Shown here one piece after another: positions 46,194 through 54,847 of a DNA stretch of 64,000 nucleotides. The notes beneath the pieces are model-generated. The model saw only the letters and a list, made by a program, of their open reading frames with translations, was not told where the DNA came from and searched no databases. The position numbers and the translations under genes were made by a program. The DNA comes from [Eubacterium] yurii (lineage in GTDB: Bacteria > Bacillota > Clostridia > Peptostreptococcales > Filifactoraceae). Position 1 is the stretch's first letter; each line of letters begins with the position of its first letter. The stretch covers positions 62,001-126,000 of the forward strand of contig FUZS01000005.1 of assembly GCA_900167215.1 (NCBI GenBank), read 5' to 3'.

Positions 46194-47258
46194 TTGGAAA
46201 AAAAAGACATCATTATAGATTTGAAAGGCATCAACAAGTCTTATGCAGGCAAGGATGCCGTTAAGGATATGAATCTCTACATCAGGGAAAATGAATTTAT
46301 TACTCTATTAGGTCCAAGTGGTTGTGGCAAGACTACTACACTTAGAATTATTGGCGGTTTTGAATACCCTGACAGTGGCGATTTATTTTTTGCACAAAAA
46401 AGAATAAATGACGTGCCGCCTCATAAGCGTGCAATTAATACTGTCTTTCAAAAGTATGCACTTTTTCCGAATATGGATATATATGACAATATCGCCTTTG
46501 GTCTTAAGATAAAAAAGGTAGATAAGAAGACTATAGATGCTCAGGTCAAAAAGATGCTTAAATTAGTTGACCTTGAAGGATTTGAAGATAGAGATATACA
46601 TTCCCTGTCAGGCGGTCAGCAACAGAGAATTGCTATAGCAAGGGCTCTTGTAAACAAGCCTAAGGTTTTGTTGCTTGATGAACCTCTTGCCGCTCTTGAC
46701 TTGAAGCTGAGAAAAGACATGCAGTACGAGCTTAAGACTATGCAGATGGAGCTGGGTATAACATTTATCTATGTAACCCACGATCAGGAAGAGGCTCTTA
46801 CCATGTCTGATACCATAGTGGTTATGAATCACGGTGTCATTCAGCAAATCGGTACTCCGGAAGATATATATAATGAGCCTAAGAACAGATTTGTAGCTGA
46901 TTTTATAGGAGAGAGTAATATCATTGACGGAGTGATGATTAAGGACTTTTTGATTTCCTTTAACGGGGCTGACTTTGAATGTCTTGACAAGGGCTTTGCC
47001 GACAATGAAAAAGTCGATGTCGTTATAAGACCTGAGGATATAACTATAATTTCACCGGAAAATGCGAAGATAATAGGTAAGGTGACAGATGTCGTATTTA
47101 AGGGTGTGCATTACGAAGTAATAGTAGTGGATGAAAAGACAAATTTTGAATGGATGATACACACTATTCACATAGCAAAGGTTGACAGTATAGTGGGTCT
47201 TGATTTCATTCCTGACGCCATCCATGTCATGAAAAAGGGGGCAAAAGAAGATGAATAA
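46194..47258 (+). CDS. potA: Spermidine/putrescine ABC transporter ATPase PotA
   Basis: A 354-aa ATPase of the PotA/MalK group: Walker [11 protein letters not shown], signature [20 protein letters not shown], Walker [13 protein letters not shown], and a C-terminal TOBE domain from about residue 275. It energises polyamine uptake. The start is TTG seven nt after GGGGG. It overlaps potB by 8 nt. The whole potABCD order is complete here. Confidence 0.95.
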   Translation: MEKKDIIIDLKGINKSYAGKDAVKDMNLYIRENEFITLLGPSGCGKTTTLRIIGGFEYPDSGDLFFAQKRINDVPPHKRAINTVFQKYALFPNMDIYDNIAFGLKIKKVDKKTIDAQVKKMLKLVDLEGFEDRDIHSLSGGQQQRIAIARALVNKPKVLLLDEPLAALDLKLRKDMQYELKTMQMELGITFIYVTHDQEEALTMSDTIVVMNHGVIQQIGTPEDIYNEPKNRFVADFIGESNIIDGVMIKDFLISFNGADFECLDKGFADNEKVDVVIRPEDITIISPENAKIIGKVTDVVFKGVHYEVIVVDEKTNFEWMIHTIHIAKVDSIVGLDFIPDAIHVMKKGAKEDE

Positions 47259-48093
47259 GAAGTCTCTTTTGTCTACTCCTTATATATTGTGGACTGTACT
47301 TTTTACCATAGTCCCACTTATAATAATACTCATATTTTCTCTAAGTGCATCTTCAAAGATAGGCAGTTTGTCTACAGATTTTACCTTGGACAGATATGTA
47401 CAGTTTTTTGAGCCTATTTATGCTGATGTTTTTTTTCGTTCTATAAAGCTGTCGCTTTATTCTACGGTTTTTTGTCTGATATTGGGCTATCCTGTGGCGT
47501 ATATTATAGCTAATAAGAAGATGAGAATAAGAAATTTTCTGATTTTGTTTATAATTTTGCCTCAGTGGACAAATTTTTTGCTCAGGACTTATGCATGGAT
47601 GTCTATACTCAAGGACAACGGTCCAATTAACTCATTTTTGATAAATATAGGGCTCATCAAGGAGCCACTTACACTTTTATATACAGATGGTGCGGTATTA
47701 ATGGGTATGGTATACAATTTTTTGCCATATATGATACTTCCTATTTATACTGTCATACTCAAGATTGACAAGGCATATGTGGAGGCAGCAAGAGATTTGG
47801 GAGCCTCAAGTGCTATAACTTTCAGGAAGATAATATTGCCGCTTAGTATGCCTGGTATAGTATCAGGTATAATAATGGTGTTTATGCCTGCCATATCTAC
47901 CTTTGTAATTTCAGATTTGCTTGGTGGCGGTCATAGTATGCTTATGGGTAACCTTATACAAAACCAATTCCTGGCAGCGAGAAACTGGCAATTCGGTTCA
48001 GCTATATCTATGATACTGATAGCTATAATTCTTATTACCATGCTTGTACTCAACAGATATTCTTCTTCTGATAAGGGGGGTGCATTATGGTAA
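47251..48093 (+). CDS. potB: Spermidine/putrescine ABC transporter permease PotB
   Basis: A 280-aa permease with six predicted helices. The EAA loop is [27 protein letters not shown]. It pairs with PotC. Its first 8 nt lie inside potA and its end overlaps potC by 7 nt, so translation is coupled along the operon. Confidence 0.94.
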   Translation: MNKKSLLSTPYILWTVLFTIVPLIIILIFSLSASSKIGSLSTDFTLDRYVQFFEPIYADVFFRSIKLSLYSTVFCLILGYPVAYIIANKKMRIRNFLILFIILPQWTNFLLRTYAWMSILKDNGPINSFLINIGLIKEPLTLLYTDGAVLMGMVYNFLPYMILPIYTVILKIDKAYVEAARDLGASSAITFRKIILPLSMPGIVSGIIMVFMPAISTFVISDLLGGGHSMLMGNLIQNQFLAARNWQFGSAISMILIAIILITMLVLNRYSSSDKGGALW

Positions 48094-48884
48094 AAAAGGG
48101 ATATTCAAAGATTATATCAAATATTTATATAGTTTTGATATTTTTATTCCTGTATCTGCCTATAATAGTGCTTGTGATAAATTCTTTCAACAAGTCAAAG
48201 TTTGGCGGAGTATGGAACGGATTTACTCTTGATTGGTATATGCAGCTTTTTAAGGATAAGTCTATAATATCGTCATTGTACAATACTATAATAGTTGCTA
48301 CCTTGGCGTCGGTGATAGCCACGTCCATAGGTACTATTGCGTCTATCGGCATACATTCGATGACATCAAGATATAAGAGCGTGATGCTCAACCTAAGCTA
48401 TATATCGATGATAAATCCGGATATAGTAATAGGTGTATCGCTACTGTCGTTTTTTTCTCTGTTCCAATTCCTGAAATTGGGATATGTTACGCTGATATTA
48501 GCTCATATCACACTTTGTGTGCCTTATGTGGTATTTGCGGTACTGCCGAAACTCCAACAGCTCAATCCGAATTTATCGGAGGCGGCTCAGGATTTGGGAG
48601 CTACACCTACCCAGACGTTTTTTAAGATTATATTGCCGGAGATAAAGCCGGGCATAATCAGCGGTATGATAATGTCATTTACTCTTTCACTTGATGACTT
48701 TATCATAAGTTTTTTTACTACAGGCGCAGGTATTTCGACCTTGTCAATCAAGGTATACTCCATGACAAAAAGGGGTGTGTCGCCTAAGATTAATGCACTC
48801 ACAACATTGATGTTGCTTGTTATAATAATTTTGATGATAATAATACAGATTCGTTCATCAAAGTCTGAAAAAAACAGATATTGA
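48087..48884 (+). CDS. potC: Spermidine/putrescine ABC transporter permease PotC
   Basis: A 265-aa permease with six predicted helices; the EAA loop reads LSEAAQDLGATPTQTFFKIILPEIKPGI. It forms the channel with PotB. AAGGGGGG at the end of potB serves as its ribosome site. potD follows after 28 bp. Confidence 0.94.
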   Translation: MVKKGYSKIISNIYIVLIFLFLYLPIIVLVINSFNKSKFGGVWNGFTLDWYMQLFKDKSIISSLYNTIIVATLASVIATSIGTIASIGIHSMTSRYKSVMLNLSYISMINPDIVIGVSLLSFFSLFQFLKLGYVTLILAHITLCVPYVVFAVLPKLQQLNPNLSEAAQDLGATPTQTFFKIILPEIKPGIISGMIMSFTLSLDDFIISFFTTGAGISTLSIKVYSMTKRGVSPKINALTTLMLLVIIILMIIIQIRSSKSEKNRY

Positions 48885-48912
48885 TTTTTATAAATTGCAG
48901 GAGGAAAAATAA

Positions 48913-50004
48913 TTGAAAAAAATTTTATTGGCTTTAGTTCTTTGTATCTTTGCGCTTGCAGGATGCCAAAGTTCAAACAATTCTAACAACGCTACTGACA
49001 ACACAAAGGAAAATACTACGCAAACAGCGGAAAAATCAAATGTAACACTTAATATCTACAACTGGGGCGACTACATTGACCCTGAAGTCTTGGAAGAGTT
49101 TACATCTAAGACAGGAATAAAGGTAAACTACGAAAACTTCAACAACAACGAAGAACTGCTTGCAAAGATAGAAGCCGGAAGTACTGAGTATGACGTGCTT
49201 TTCCCATCTGATTACATGGTGGGTATAATGAAGCAAAAAAATCTATTGCAAAAACTTGACTACTCAAATATTCCAAATGCTAAATATATAGACTCAAGAT
49301 TAAAAGGGCTGAACTATGATGAAAAGGATGAGTATTCAGTGCCTTATATGTGGCAAACTGTAGGTGTGGTCTACAATAAAAAGAAGATAACTGAAACTGT
49401 AGATTCATGGAACATACTTTGGAATGAAAAGTACAAGAGAAAGATAATAATGCTTGACTCTTCAAGGGATACAATAGGCATTACACTGAAGAAACTTGGC
49501 TACTCTTTAAATTCAAAGAATGACAAGGAGATAAATGCTGCTAAGGAAGAGTTGATAAAACAAAAACCGCTTGTAAACTCATATCAAGTAGACTATTACA
49601 AGACTGCACTTATAGGTGGAGAGGCTGATATGTCGCTTGCTTGGTCAGGAGATGCTTTTTATATCAAGTCAGAAAATCCTGACTACGAATATGCCATACC
49701 TAAGGAAGGTACAAATGTGTCTATAGACTGCATGGTAATACCTACGCAATCAAAACACAAGAAAGAGGCTGAAATATTTATAAACTTTATGAACGAGCCT
49801 GAAATTGCAGCAAAAAATGCAAAATATATAAAATATTCTTCACCTAATACTGAGGCTATTAAGCTACTACCGGAAGAAGAAAGAAACAATCCTCATATGT
49901 ATCCTCAAGGCGAACTTTCATCTTTGGGAGAGATATTTGTAGACCTTGGAGATTATAACGAGGTATATGACCAAGTTTGGACAGAAATAAAAACTGCAAA
50001 CTAA
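48913..50004 (+). CDS. potD: Polyamine-binding lipoprotein PotD
   Basis: A 363-aa binding protein with lipobox LAGC at residues 15-18. The mature part starts with a Ser/Asn/Thr linker, then VTLNIYNWGDYIDPEVLEEFTSKTGIKVNYENFNNNEEL, the PotD/PotF hallmark. LAWSGDAFYI and the acidic and aromatic pocket residues fit polyamine binding. The start is TTG nine nt after AGGAGG; ATG is absent at this position. Confidence 0.95.
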   Translation: MKKILLALVLCIFALAGCQSSNNSNNATDNTKENTTQTAEKSNVTLNIYNWGDYIDPEVLEEFTSKTGIKVNYENFNNNEELLAKIEAGSTEYDVLFPSDYMVGIMKQKNLLQKLDYSNIPNAKYIDSRLKGLNYDEKDEYSVPYMWQTVGVVYNKKKITETVDSWNILWNEKYKRKIIMLDSSRDTIGITLKKLGYSLNSKNDKEINAAKEELIKQKPLVNSYQVDYYKTALIGGEADMSLAWSGDAFYIKSENPDYEYAIPKEGTNVSIDCMVIPTQSKHKKEAEIFINFMNEPEIAAKNAKYIKYSSPNTEAIKLLPEEERNNPHMYPQGELSSLGEIFVDLGDYNEVYDQVWTEIKTAN

Positions 50005-50166
50005 GATTTATAAGTTAATAAACTAAGAATTATAATGATATTTAGTTAAAAAATATAGTTATATTAATTGAAATAAAGAGAGTTAAGTTGAATTTTATAT
50101 GAATTAATAAAAATATAAATATATAAATAAAAAAATAAAAGCCATAGTAGATTAAATAGCTTTTAT

Positions 50167-50204
50167 AATATCTGTTGGAGGAGACTCTAACAGATATTTT
50201 TTAT
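50167..50204 (+). terminator. Intrinsic terminator of the pot operon
   Basis: Stem AATATCTGTT / AACAGATATT (10 bp) with a 12-nt purine-rich loop and a TTTTTT tract, 163 nt after the potD stop. Confidence 0.8.
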
Positions 50205-50275
50205 GTAAAAGATTGCAATATTATTTAAAATGTAGTACAATTCATATACAAATTATTATGAAATGGAGGTTTATC

Positions 50276-50533
50276 ATGGCTACTTTACAAATTCGTGTTG
50301 ATGACAATCTTAAAAAAAATGCGGATACTCTATTTTCAAGTCTTGGATTAGATACATCTACAGCTGTTCGTATATTTTTAACTGCGTCTATTGAGCATAA
50401 CGGTATTCCGTTTAGGGTAAATCACATAAAGTCTGATACTTTAGAAGCTATTGAAGATGCAAGACTTGGCAGAAATCTACATGGTCCTTTTAGTTCAGCA
50501 GAAGATGCGATAAAAGCGATGTTGGAGGACTAA
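50276..50533 (+). CDS. RelB/DinJ-family antitoxin, orphan
   Basis: An 85-aa ribbon-helix-helix antitoxin of the DinJ type: MATLQIRVDDNLKKNADTLF forms the RHH strand and first helix, and LDTSTAVRIFLTASIEHNGIPF the second. The C-terminal half should wrap a RelE/YafQ toxin, yet no such gene follows: only a 40-bp gap and then the promoter of an antisense RNA. ATG is seven nt after GGAGG. It could act as a free repressor or protect against a toxin encoded elsewhere. Confidence 0.85.
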   Translation: MATLQIRVDDNLKKNADTLFSSLGLDTSTAVRIFLTASIEHNGIPFRVNHIKSDTLEAIEDARLGRNLHGPFSSAEDAIKAMLED

Positions 50534-50550
50534 ATGTATCAAAAATATAC

Positions 50551-50579
50551 TTGAAAAAAATCTTTTTTTCTTGTATAAT
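50551..50579 (+). promoter_or_regulatory. Promoter of the antisense RNA (RNA II)
   Basis: TTGAAA (50551-50556), 17-bp spacer, TATAAT (50574-50579). It points toward the toxin gene on the other strand and predicts a start near 50586. Confidence 0.75.
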
Positions 50580-50590
50580 AAAACTAATAA

Positions 50591-50621
50591 AAAGAGATAG
50601 TAAACCATATTGGTTTGCTCC
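50591..50621 (+). repeat. Left arm of the inverted repeat around the toxin locus
   Basis: AAAGAGATAGT, then eight different bases, then TTGGTTTGCTCC. The same words occur on the minus strand at 50798-50826, so both RNAs begin almost alike. Confidence 0.75.
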
Positions 50622-50640
50622 TATGTGGTTATTTTATATT

Positions 50641-50673
50641 AAAACCACTGTAGTCGCTATACAGTGGTTTTTT
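50641..50673. terminator. Shared hairpin terminator of the two convergent RNAs
   Basis: Perfect 12-bp stem AAAACCACTGTA / TACAGTGGTTTT with a 7-nt loop (GTCGCTA). The plus strand has TTTTTT after it; the minus strand has TTTTAATATAAAAT, a weaker tract. Confidence 0.75.
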
Positions 50674-50678
50674 CATGC

Positions 50679-50771
50679 CTAACTTTTCTTATTGTTAAGA
50701 AAAAGGGCTATGATTTGTATGATTATATCTATAGTCATAAGAACTATAGTAATAATTTCGAATATACTCAT
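50679..50771 (-). CDS. Putative type I holin-like toxin peptide (30 aa)
   Basis: A 30-aa peptide starting MSIFEIITIVLM: one hydrophobic helix with a short KKS tail. It fits the TxpA/BsrE/BsrG holin-like toxins of Firmicutes, which insert into the membrane. The ATG follows GGGGGTGATGAGT. In the transcript this ribosome site borders a stem CCAATCT-AAA-AGATTGG (50783-50799), so it should be partly hidden. The antisense RNA on the other strand shares its 3' end. Too short for normal gene calling. Confidence 0.75.
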   Translation of the reverse strand: MSIFEIITIVLMTIDIIIQIIALFLNNKKS

Positions 50772-50797
50772 ACTCATCACCCCCAATCTTTTAGATT

Positions 50798-50826
50798 GGA
50801 GCAAACCAACTGTATACTATCTCTTT
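50798..50826 (-). repeat. Right arm of the inverted repeat (5' end of the toxin mRNA)
   Basis: Read on the minus strand: AAAGAGATAGT, six different bases, TTGGTTTGCTCC. It matches the 5' end of the antisense RNA. Confidence 0.75.
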
Positions 50827-50833
50827 GGATTTT

Positions 50834-50842
50834 ATTATATCA
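50834..50842 (-). promoter_or_regulatory. Extended -10 promoter of the toxin mRNA
   Basis: TGATATAAT on the minus strand, an extended -10 (TGNTATAAT) with no clear -35. It predicts a start near 50826, at the AAAGAGATAGT word, and lies just after the ABC ATPase stop codon. Confidence 0.65.
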
Positions 50843-50865
50843 TAAAGTTTATTTTCTTACTATAA

Positions 50866-51591
50866 CTAATATTGCAAAGCTTTTAGCTTTGACAGATTTT
50901 CATTTACATCATCACCAAGGCTTATATCGTGGATGAGCAGACCGTCTTTCATAAACAAGACTCTTTGAGAAGTTGCCGCTACATTGATGTCATGAGTTAC
51001 CGTTACTATAGTTTTGCCCTCTTTGTGAAAAGTCGAAAACAGATTGAGCACATCTTTGGTAGTGCCTGAGTCCAATGCCCCTGTTGGTTCATCTGCAAAT
51101 AGAATCTTAGGATTGTTGATAAGTGCTCTGCAAATTCCGGCTCTTTGGAGTTGACCGCCTGATACCTGAGATATCTTCTTATTAGCTATACCTTCTATCC
51201 CTATCTTTTGCATTAGATTAGTTGCAGCTTCTATAGCTGATTTTCTATCCTTTTTATATTGCAGTGAGGGTAGCAATATATTGTCCAATATACTCAAGTT
51301 TTTCACCATCTTTGGCAGTTGAAATACAAAGCCGAAGGACTCTCTCCTGAGTTTTGAAGAGTCGTCATCGCTTAGATTGTCTATTTTCACATCTTCAAAA
51401 TACACCTCTCCCTCGCTTGGAGTATCAAGTGTTGATAATATATTGAGCAGGGTTGATTTTCCAGAACCTGATTTGCCCATTATAGTTACAAATTCTCCAA
51501 CTTGTATATTTATGTCAATGCCTTTTAAAATTTGCAGCTTAGTCTTGTCAAGGTCAAAATTCTTTTTAATATTGACAGCTTTTAACATCAT
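50866..51591 (-). CDS. ABC transporter ATPase (MacB/LolD type)
   Basis: A 241-aa ATPase: Walker A GKSGSGKSTLL, Q-loop VFQLPKM, signature VSGGQLQRAGICRALINNPK and Walker B ILFADEPTGALDS, the form found with FtsX-like permeases. It works with the 765-aa permease encoded immediately upstream. The start is set at 51591 after AAAGGAGG; an ATG at 51600 overlaps the ribosome site. Substrate unknown; related systems export peptides or resist antimicrobials. Confidence 0.9.
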   Translation of the reverse strand: MMLKAVNIKKNFDLDKTKLQILKGIDINIQVGEFVTIMGKSGSGKSTLLNILSTLDTPSEGEVYFEDVKIDNLSDDDSSKLRRESFGFVFQLPKMVKNLSILDNILLPSLQYKKDRKSAIEAATNLMQKIGIEGIANKKISQVSGGQLQRAGICRALINNPKILFADEPTGALDSGTTKDVLNLFSTFHKEGKTIVTVTHDINVAATSQRVLFMKDGLLIHDISLGDDVNENLSKLKALQY

Positions 51592-51592
51592 C

Positions 51593-53890
51593 TTAGACAT
51601 CCTCCTTTAAAATTTGAGAAATATTCATTTTGCTAAGTCCTCTTGCACCGAGATATGTGGCAAGAACTGTAATAATAATCATTGAAATCGGAACAGATAC
51701 ATATGAAAACAAAGTATCTCTTAAAAATTGCACATTTGCTATGCCTATGATATTAAGTATAGTTGATGCCAATTTATCGCCTATAGTAAGAGAAAATACA
51801 TTGCCAAGTATCAGACCGAAAGATAAAATTAGGGCAGATTTTATAAAATATTGGATGTATATATCCTTGTTTGTAAAACCTATGGATTTTAGCAGTGCAT
51901 TTTCACCGCTGTCCTTGAGATACAACATTCTTATAAACAAGACAGTTATTGTGAAAATCAAAAATAATGATGCAAAAAATCCTACCCACGTTATATTGTA
52001 TACTGTTGCTATAGTATTTCCAAAGATTTGATTTATATAGACCTTTGTATCTGAAAATTTGGCAAAGGCAAAATCATCTTGGTATTTTTTTATAAATTCT
52101 TCACTTGCCACCTTATCCTTGAGTTTGACAGGTATAATCATCCATATCATGTCATTATCATCTGTCTTAAAACTTGCTCTTGCAGTCTTACCGCCATTTG
52201 TCAAATCTGAAAATATGCCTGAGATTTTCACCTTTTTTCCCTTGTTTCCTATCATTAAAGTCATTTCATCACCAACTTTTTTGGACAAGTCATCAGCTTT
52301 TATCTTGCTTAGTGATATCTCATCATCTTTTAAAGGCATAGAGCCGTAAACATATTTTATAGGAAAGGTAGTTTGAGTAGAAAAATCTATCCAGATTTTT
52401 TCTATATTTCCTTTACTTGTCTTATAATCTACTAATTTGCTCTTTATAATGTCGTATTTTTCAATACTGTCATCATTTTTTATCTTTTCAAGTAAGATAT
52501 TCATCTTATCTTTATTATCGGCAATTTCAGATATATCTATCCTTACATCGTATGAGCCTATACCCATATAGTTGATAAAAGACTTGTCCGAAATTGTAGT
52601 ATATACCGACATAGGTAAGATAAGGATGAAGACGGACAAAATAGTAACGCTGATCATGGTAAAGTAGATTTTTTTCTTGGATAATAGGTCGCTAAATGCC
52701 AAAAACAATCTTTGTGGCAGGTATGAAATACTTAGATTGCTTTGTTTTTCGTCTTCAAAAGGACGATTTATACTCAAGAGTCTAAGTCTTTTTGATATCT
52801 TGCTCATGCTGAAATACACTATAGCAAAAACTATGAAACAAGCTGTAAATCCTAATACATAAGTCATCATATCCGCCTTGGCACTTCCAAAAAACATCTT
52901 CATATTATTTAAAAAAGGGGCTTTAATTAAAAATGAAAGTGCAAATCCTATCAAACAAGATAGAGCTCCGATAAATACATATTTGTACAAAAATACTTTT
53001 TTGATGTCTTTATGCGCTATTCCGATGGCCTTTAATATCGACAATTCCTTATAGTCTTCTTCAAGTTTTGCAAGTAAGCTAAGTCTAATGCAAAACAGTG
53101 AAATCAAAATTACAAGTAGGCTTATAAATGCCGAGGCGGCAATTGAGATTCCGTCTGAAAGGGCATTTACCATCTTAAAAAGTGAGAAAGTTATTATAGG
53201 AGGACCGCTTGACTCCAAGTTTTCGCTATTATAGGCTGATTGCACCTTAGAAGTCATATCAATATCGCTTAAGTAAAATTCAATGAGATGTTCTACTAAG
53301 CCAAAAGACTTGATATTATCATAGTCAAGCTTATTTACTACAAAGCGTTTTGATGATGATATGGAAGAATTCATCTGAGAATCTCTTACAAAACCAGCAA
53401 CTTTTAATTCATAGTCCTTGATTTTAAGAGTATCTCCGCTTTTTACAAGCCCTGATATAAAATAAAATACAGGTACATATACTTCACCTTTTTTAGCCTT
53501 TATTTTTTCATTGTTCATATCGAGCAAAAAGTCGAACTTTTCACTTTGAGTTGAAAAGCCGTTGTCATATACCAAGTCCTTAAGTGAATTGTCATTGAAA
53601 GACATTATAGAGTTATCTATATTCAAAAAATCAAGTATCTGATATTCTTTAATTTCTTTATTTTTTGCTACAAATTTTTCCATTCTCTCAAGGTCTATAT
53701 CTCCGCTATGCATCTGCAAAATATGGGGTGTCTTAGCTTTTTCAAACAATTCATTGATAGAGTTTGAAAGCTGTACCCCAAGCTGGGCAGCACAAGATAA
53801 AAATGAAGAAGATAGAATTATGAAAAAGGCTATTGCCATTGTCTGCAATATATTATTTTTAAGGTCGTTTTTCAACAGTTTCAGATACAT
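51593..53890 (-). CDS. FtsX-like ABC permease (two-domain)
   Basis: A 765-aa protein with an N-terminal transmembrane helix, a large extracytoplasmic domain (about residues 40-235), three helices (FtsX domain 1, about 250-370), a second helix and extracytoplasmic domain (about 410-620) and three more helices (FtsX domain 2). This is the duplicated YbjB/BceB-like export layout. It pairs with the ATPase downstream (1-bp gap between genes). No two-component system is adjacent. The cargo may be a lipid or peptide. Confidence 0.88.
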   Translation of the reverse strand: MYLKLLKNDLKNNILQTMAIAFFIILSSSFLSCAAQLGVQLSNSINELFEKAKTPHILQMHSGDIDLERMEKFVAKNKEIKEYQILDFLNIDNSIMSFNDNSLKDLVYDNGFSTQSEKFDFLLDMNNEKIKAKKGEVYVPVFYFISGLVKSGDTLKIKDYELKVAGFVRDSQMNSSISSSKRFVVNKLDYDNIKSFGLVEHLIEFYLSDIDMTSKVQSAYNSENLESSGPPIITFSLFKMVNALSDGISIAASAFISLLVILISLFCIRLSLLAKLEEDYKELSILKAIGIAHKDIKKVFLYKYVFIGALSCLIGFALSFLIKAPFLNNMKMFFGSAKADMMTYVLGFTACFIVFAIVYFSMSKISKRLRLLSINRPFEDEKQSNLSISYLPQRLFLAFSDLLSKKKIYFTMISVTILSVFILILPMSVYTTISDKSFINYMGIGSYDVRIDISEIADNKDKMNILLEKIKNDDSIEKYDIIKSKLVDYKTSKGNIEKIWIDFSTQTTFPIKYVYGSMPLKDDEISLSKIKADDLSKKVGDEMTLMIGNKGKKVKISGIFSDLTNGGKTARASFKTDDNDMIWMIIPVKLKDKVASEEFIKKYQDDFAFAKFSDTKVYINQIFGNTIATVYNITWVGFFASLFLIFTITVLFIRMLYLKDSGENALLKSIGFTNKDIYIQYFIKSALILSFGLILGNVFSLTIGDKLASTILNIIGIANVQFLRDTLFSYVSVPISMIIITVLATYLGARGLSKMNISQILKEDV

Positions 53891-53948
53891 TTTTTCCTCC
53901 TTGAACTTATTTACAAAACTTTGTTTATGCTAAATTAGAATCTGAATT

Positions 53949-54063
53949 TTATACTAATCACTGTTTATAATGTAATATACTTATATTTATTGAAATATTA
54001 TTTTTTTAGTTTTAAACAAGCATACTTAATATATGTTTAGGACTTAATTGCTTTTTAGTATTA
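53949..54063 (+). repeat. Family A repeat, copy A6
   Basis: It opens TTATACTAATCACTGTTTATAA and ends GCTTTTTAGTATTA; the middle has diverged. It lies just upstream of the FtsX permease start. The 53891-55018 gap contains no supported gene, only repeats and a regulatory-looking site. Confidence 0.5.
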
Positions 54064-54126
54064 GATATTCTTGTTACAACAAAGGTTAAAATTTATAATA
54101 GCTAATTATATAAATATCAGCATTAG

Positions 54127-54490
54127 GCTAATACAAAATCTAATATAATAATGAATAAAATATTTTCATTGTGTTTATAATAAATTTATAAATCACATAG
54201 TATTTTTTTAAAACTATTGATGAAAGTTATCTATAGATTTAATAAATAACTCAACTTTCCCACTAAAATTATCCTAATTTTTATTGAAATTTAAATATTC
54301 ACTGATTTTTTAATACACTACTTGACACAAAATTTTCTGAATGATATTTATTGGAATTTGCATATTTATTAAAAAAATAAAAACACTGAAAAAACTATGT
54401 CAAGTATAATATTGTATTTTAAAAATATACTCAAATTTCAATGTCTTTAATATGTTTTTCATATGGGAAAGTTGAATAAATAATATTATA
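54127..54490 (-). repeat. Family B repeat, copy B6 (reverse), interrupted by element C1
   Basis: 54127-54249 matches the reverse copy at 25824 from CTAATACAAAATCTAATA to TTTAATAAATAA. The missing end (ATAAATAATATTATAA) is found beyond the insertion at 54476-54491. Element C1 therefore lies inside this copy. Confidence 0.65.
54250..54474. mobile_element. Element C1, MITE-like, 225 bp with 9-bp target duplication
   Basis: Its ends are inverted repeats, CAACTTTCCCA near the left and TGGGAAAGTTG at the right. AATAAATAA occurs on both sides (54241-54249 and 54475-54483). A further inverted pair ACTTGACA (54320-54327) / TGTCAAGT (54399-54406) lies inside. It has no ORF, so it would need a transposase supplied in trans. 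Confidence 0.65.
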
Positions 54491-54584
54491 AGTGATTGAT
54501 TTCTCTTCTCTTAATAAAATAACTTTTATAGCATTGAAAATATAATTAATTAGAAAAAGAATTTTTAATATAAAATTTTATTAA

Positions 54585-54614
54585 ACTGACGGTCGGTCTA
54601 TAAAATATTATAAT
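54585..54614 (+). promoter_or_regulatory. Promoter with TetR-type operator, no gene attached
   Basis: CTGACGGTCGGTC resembles operators of TetR-family regulators. It covers the -35 region (CTGACG, 54586-54591) of a promoter with 17-bp spacing to TATAAT (54609-54614). A GAGGAG-like site follows at about 54677, but no reading frame opens after it. The regulator gene may be deleted. Confidence 0.4.
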
Positions 54615-54847
54615 GATTTTTTTAAAAAAATCAATAGTATTTTTTAAAAATTTAATCATTAAATAAAATTAGTAATGAGGAGATAAAGTTAAGATTTTAT
54701 AAGTAAGTGATTAAAGCTTTAAATAACTTGCAAATTTGTAAAAAATGTCTTACAATTTACATAGTATATTATCAAAATACTAAATTACTTTAAAATATGA
54801 TATATAGAACTATATCTACCAATAATAAAAACATTGTCTAATGTATT

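Larger units (their letters stand above)
50586..50673 (+). ncRNA. Putative type I antitoxin RNA, about 88 nt
   Basis: It runs from the promoter at 50551 to a hairpin terminator at 50641-50673 with TTTTTT. It contains the perfect small hairpin AAACCA-TAT-TGGTTT (50602-50616) and GCTCC just after it. Its 3' part is the exact complement of the 3' end of the toxin transcript. GTGGTT (50625-50630) can also pair with AACCAC (50643-50648) and compete with the terminator stem. Confidence 0.6.

Noticed and set aside
50664-50936. Plus-strand frame of 90 codons across the toxin locus
   Set aside because: It overlaps the toxin ORF, its promoter and the end of the ABC ATPase gene, without ribosome site; the minus-strand reading is far better supported.
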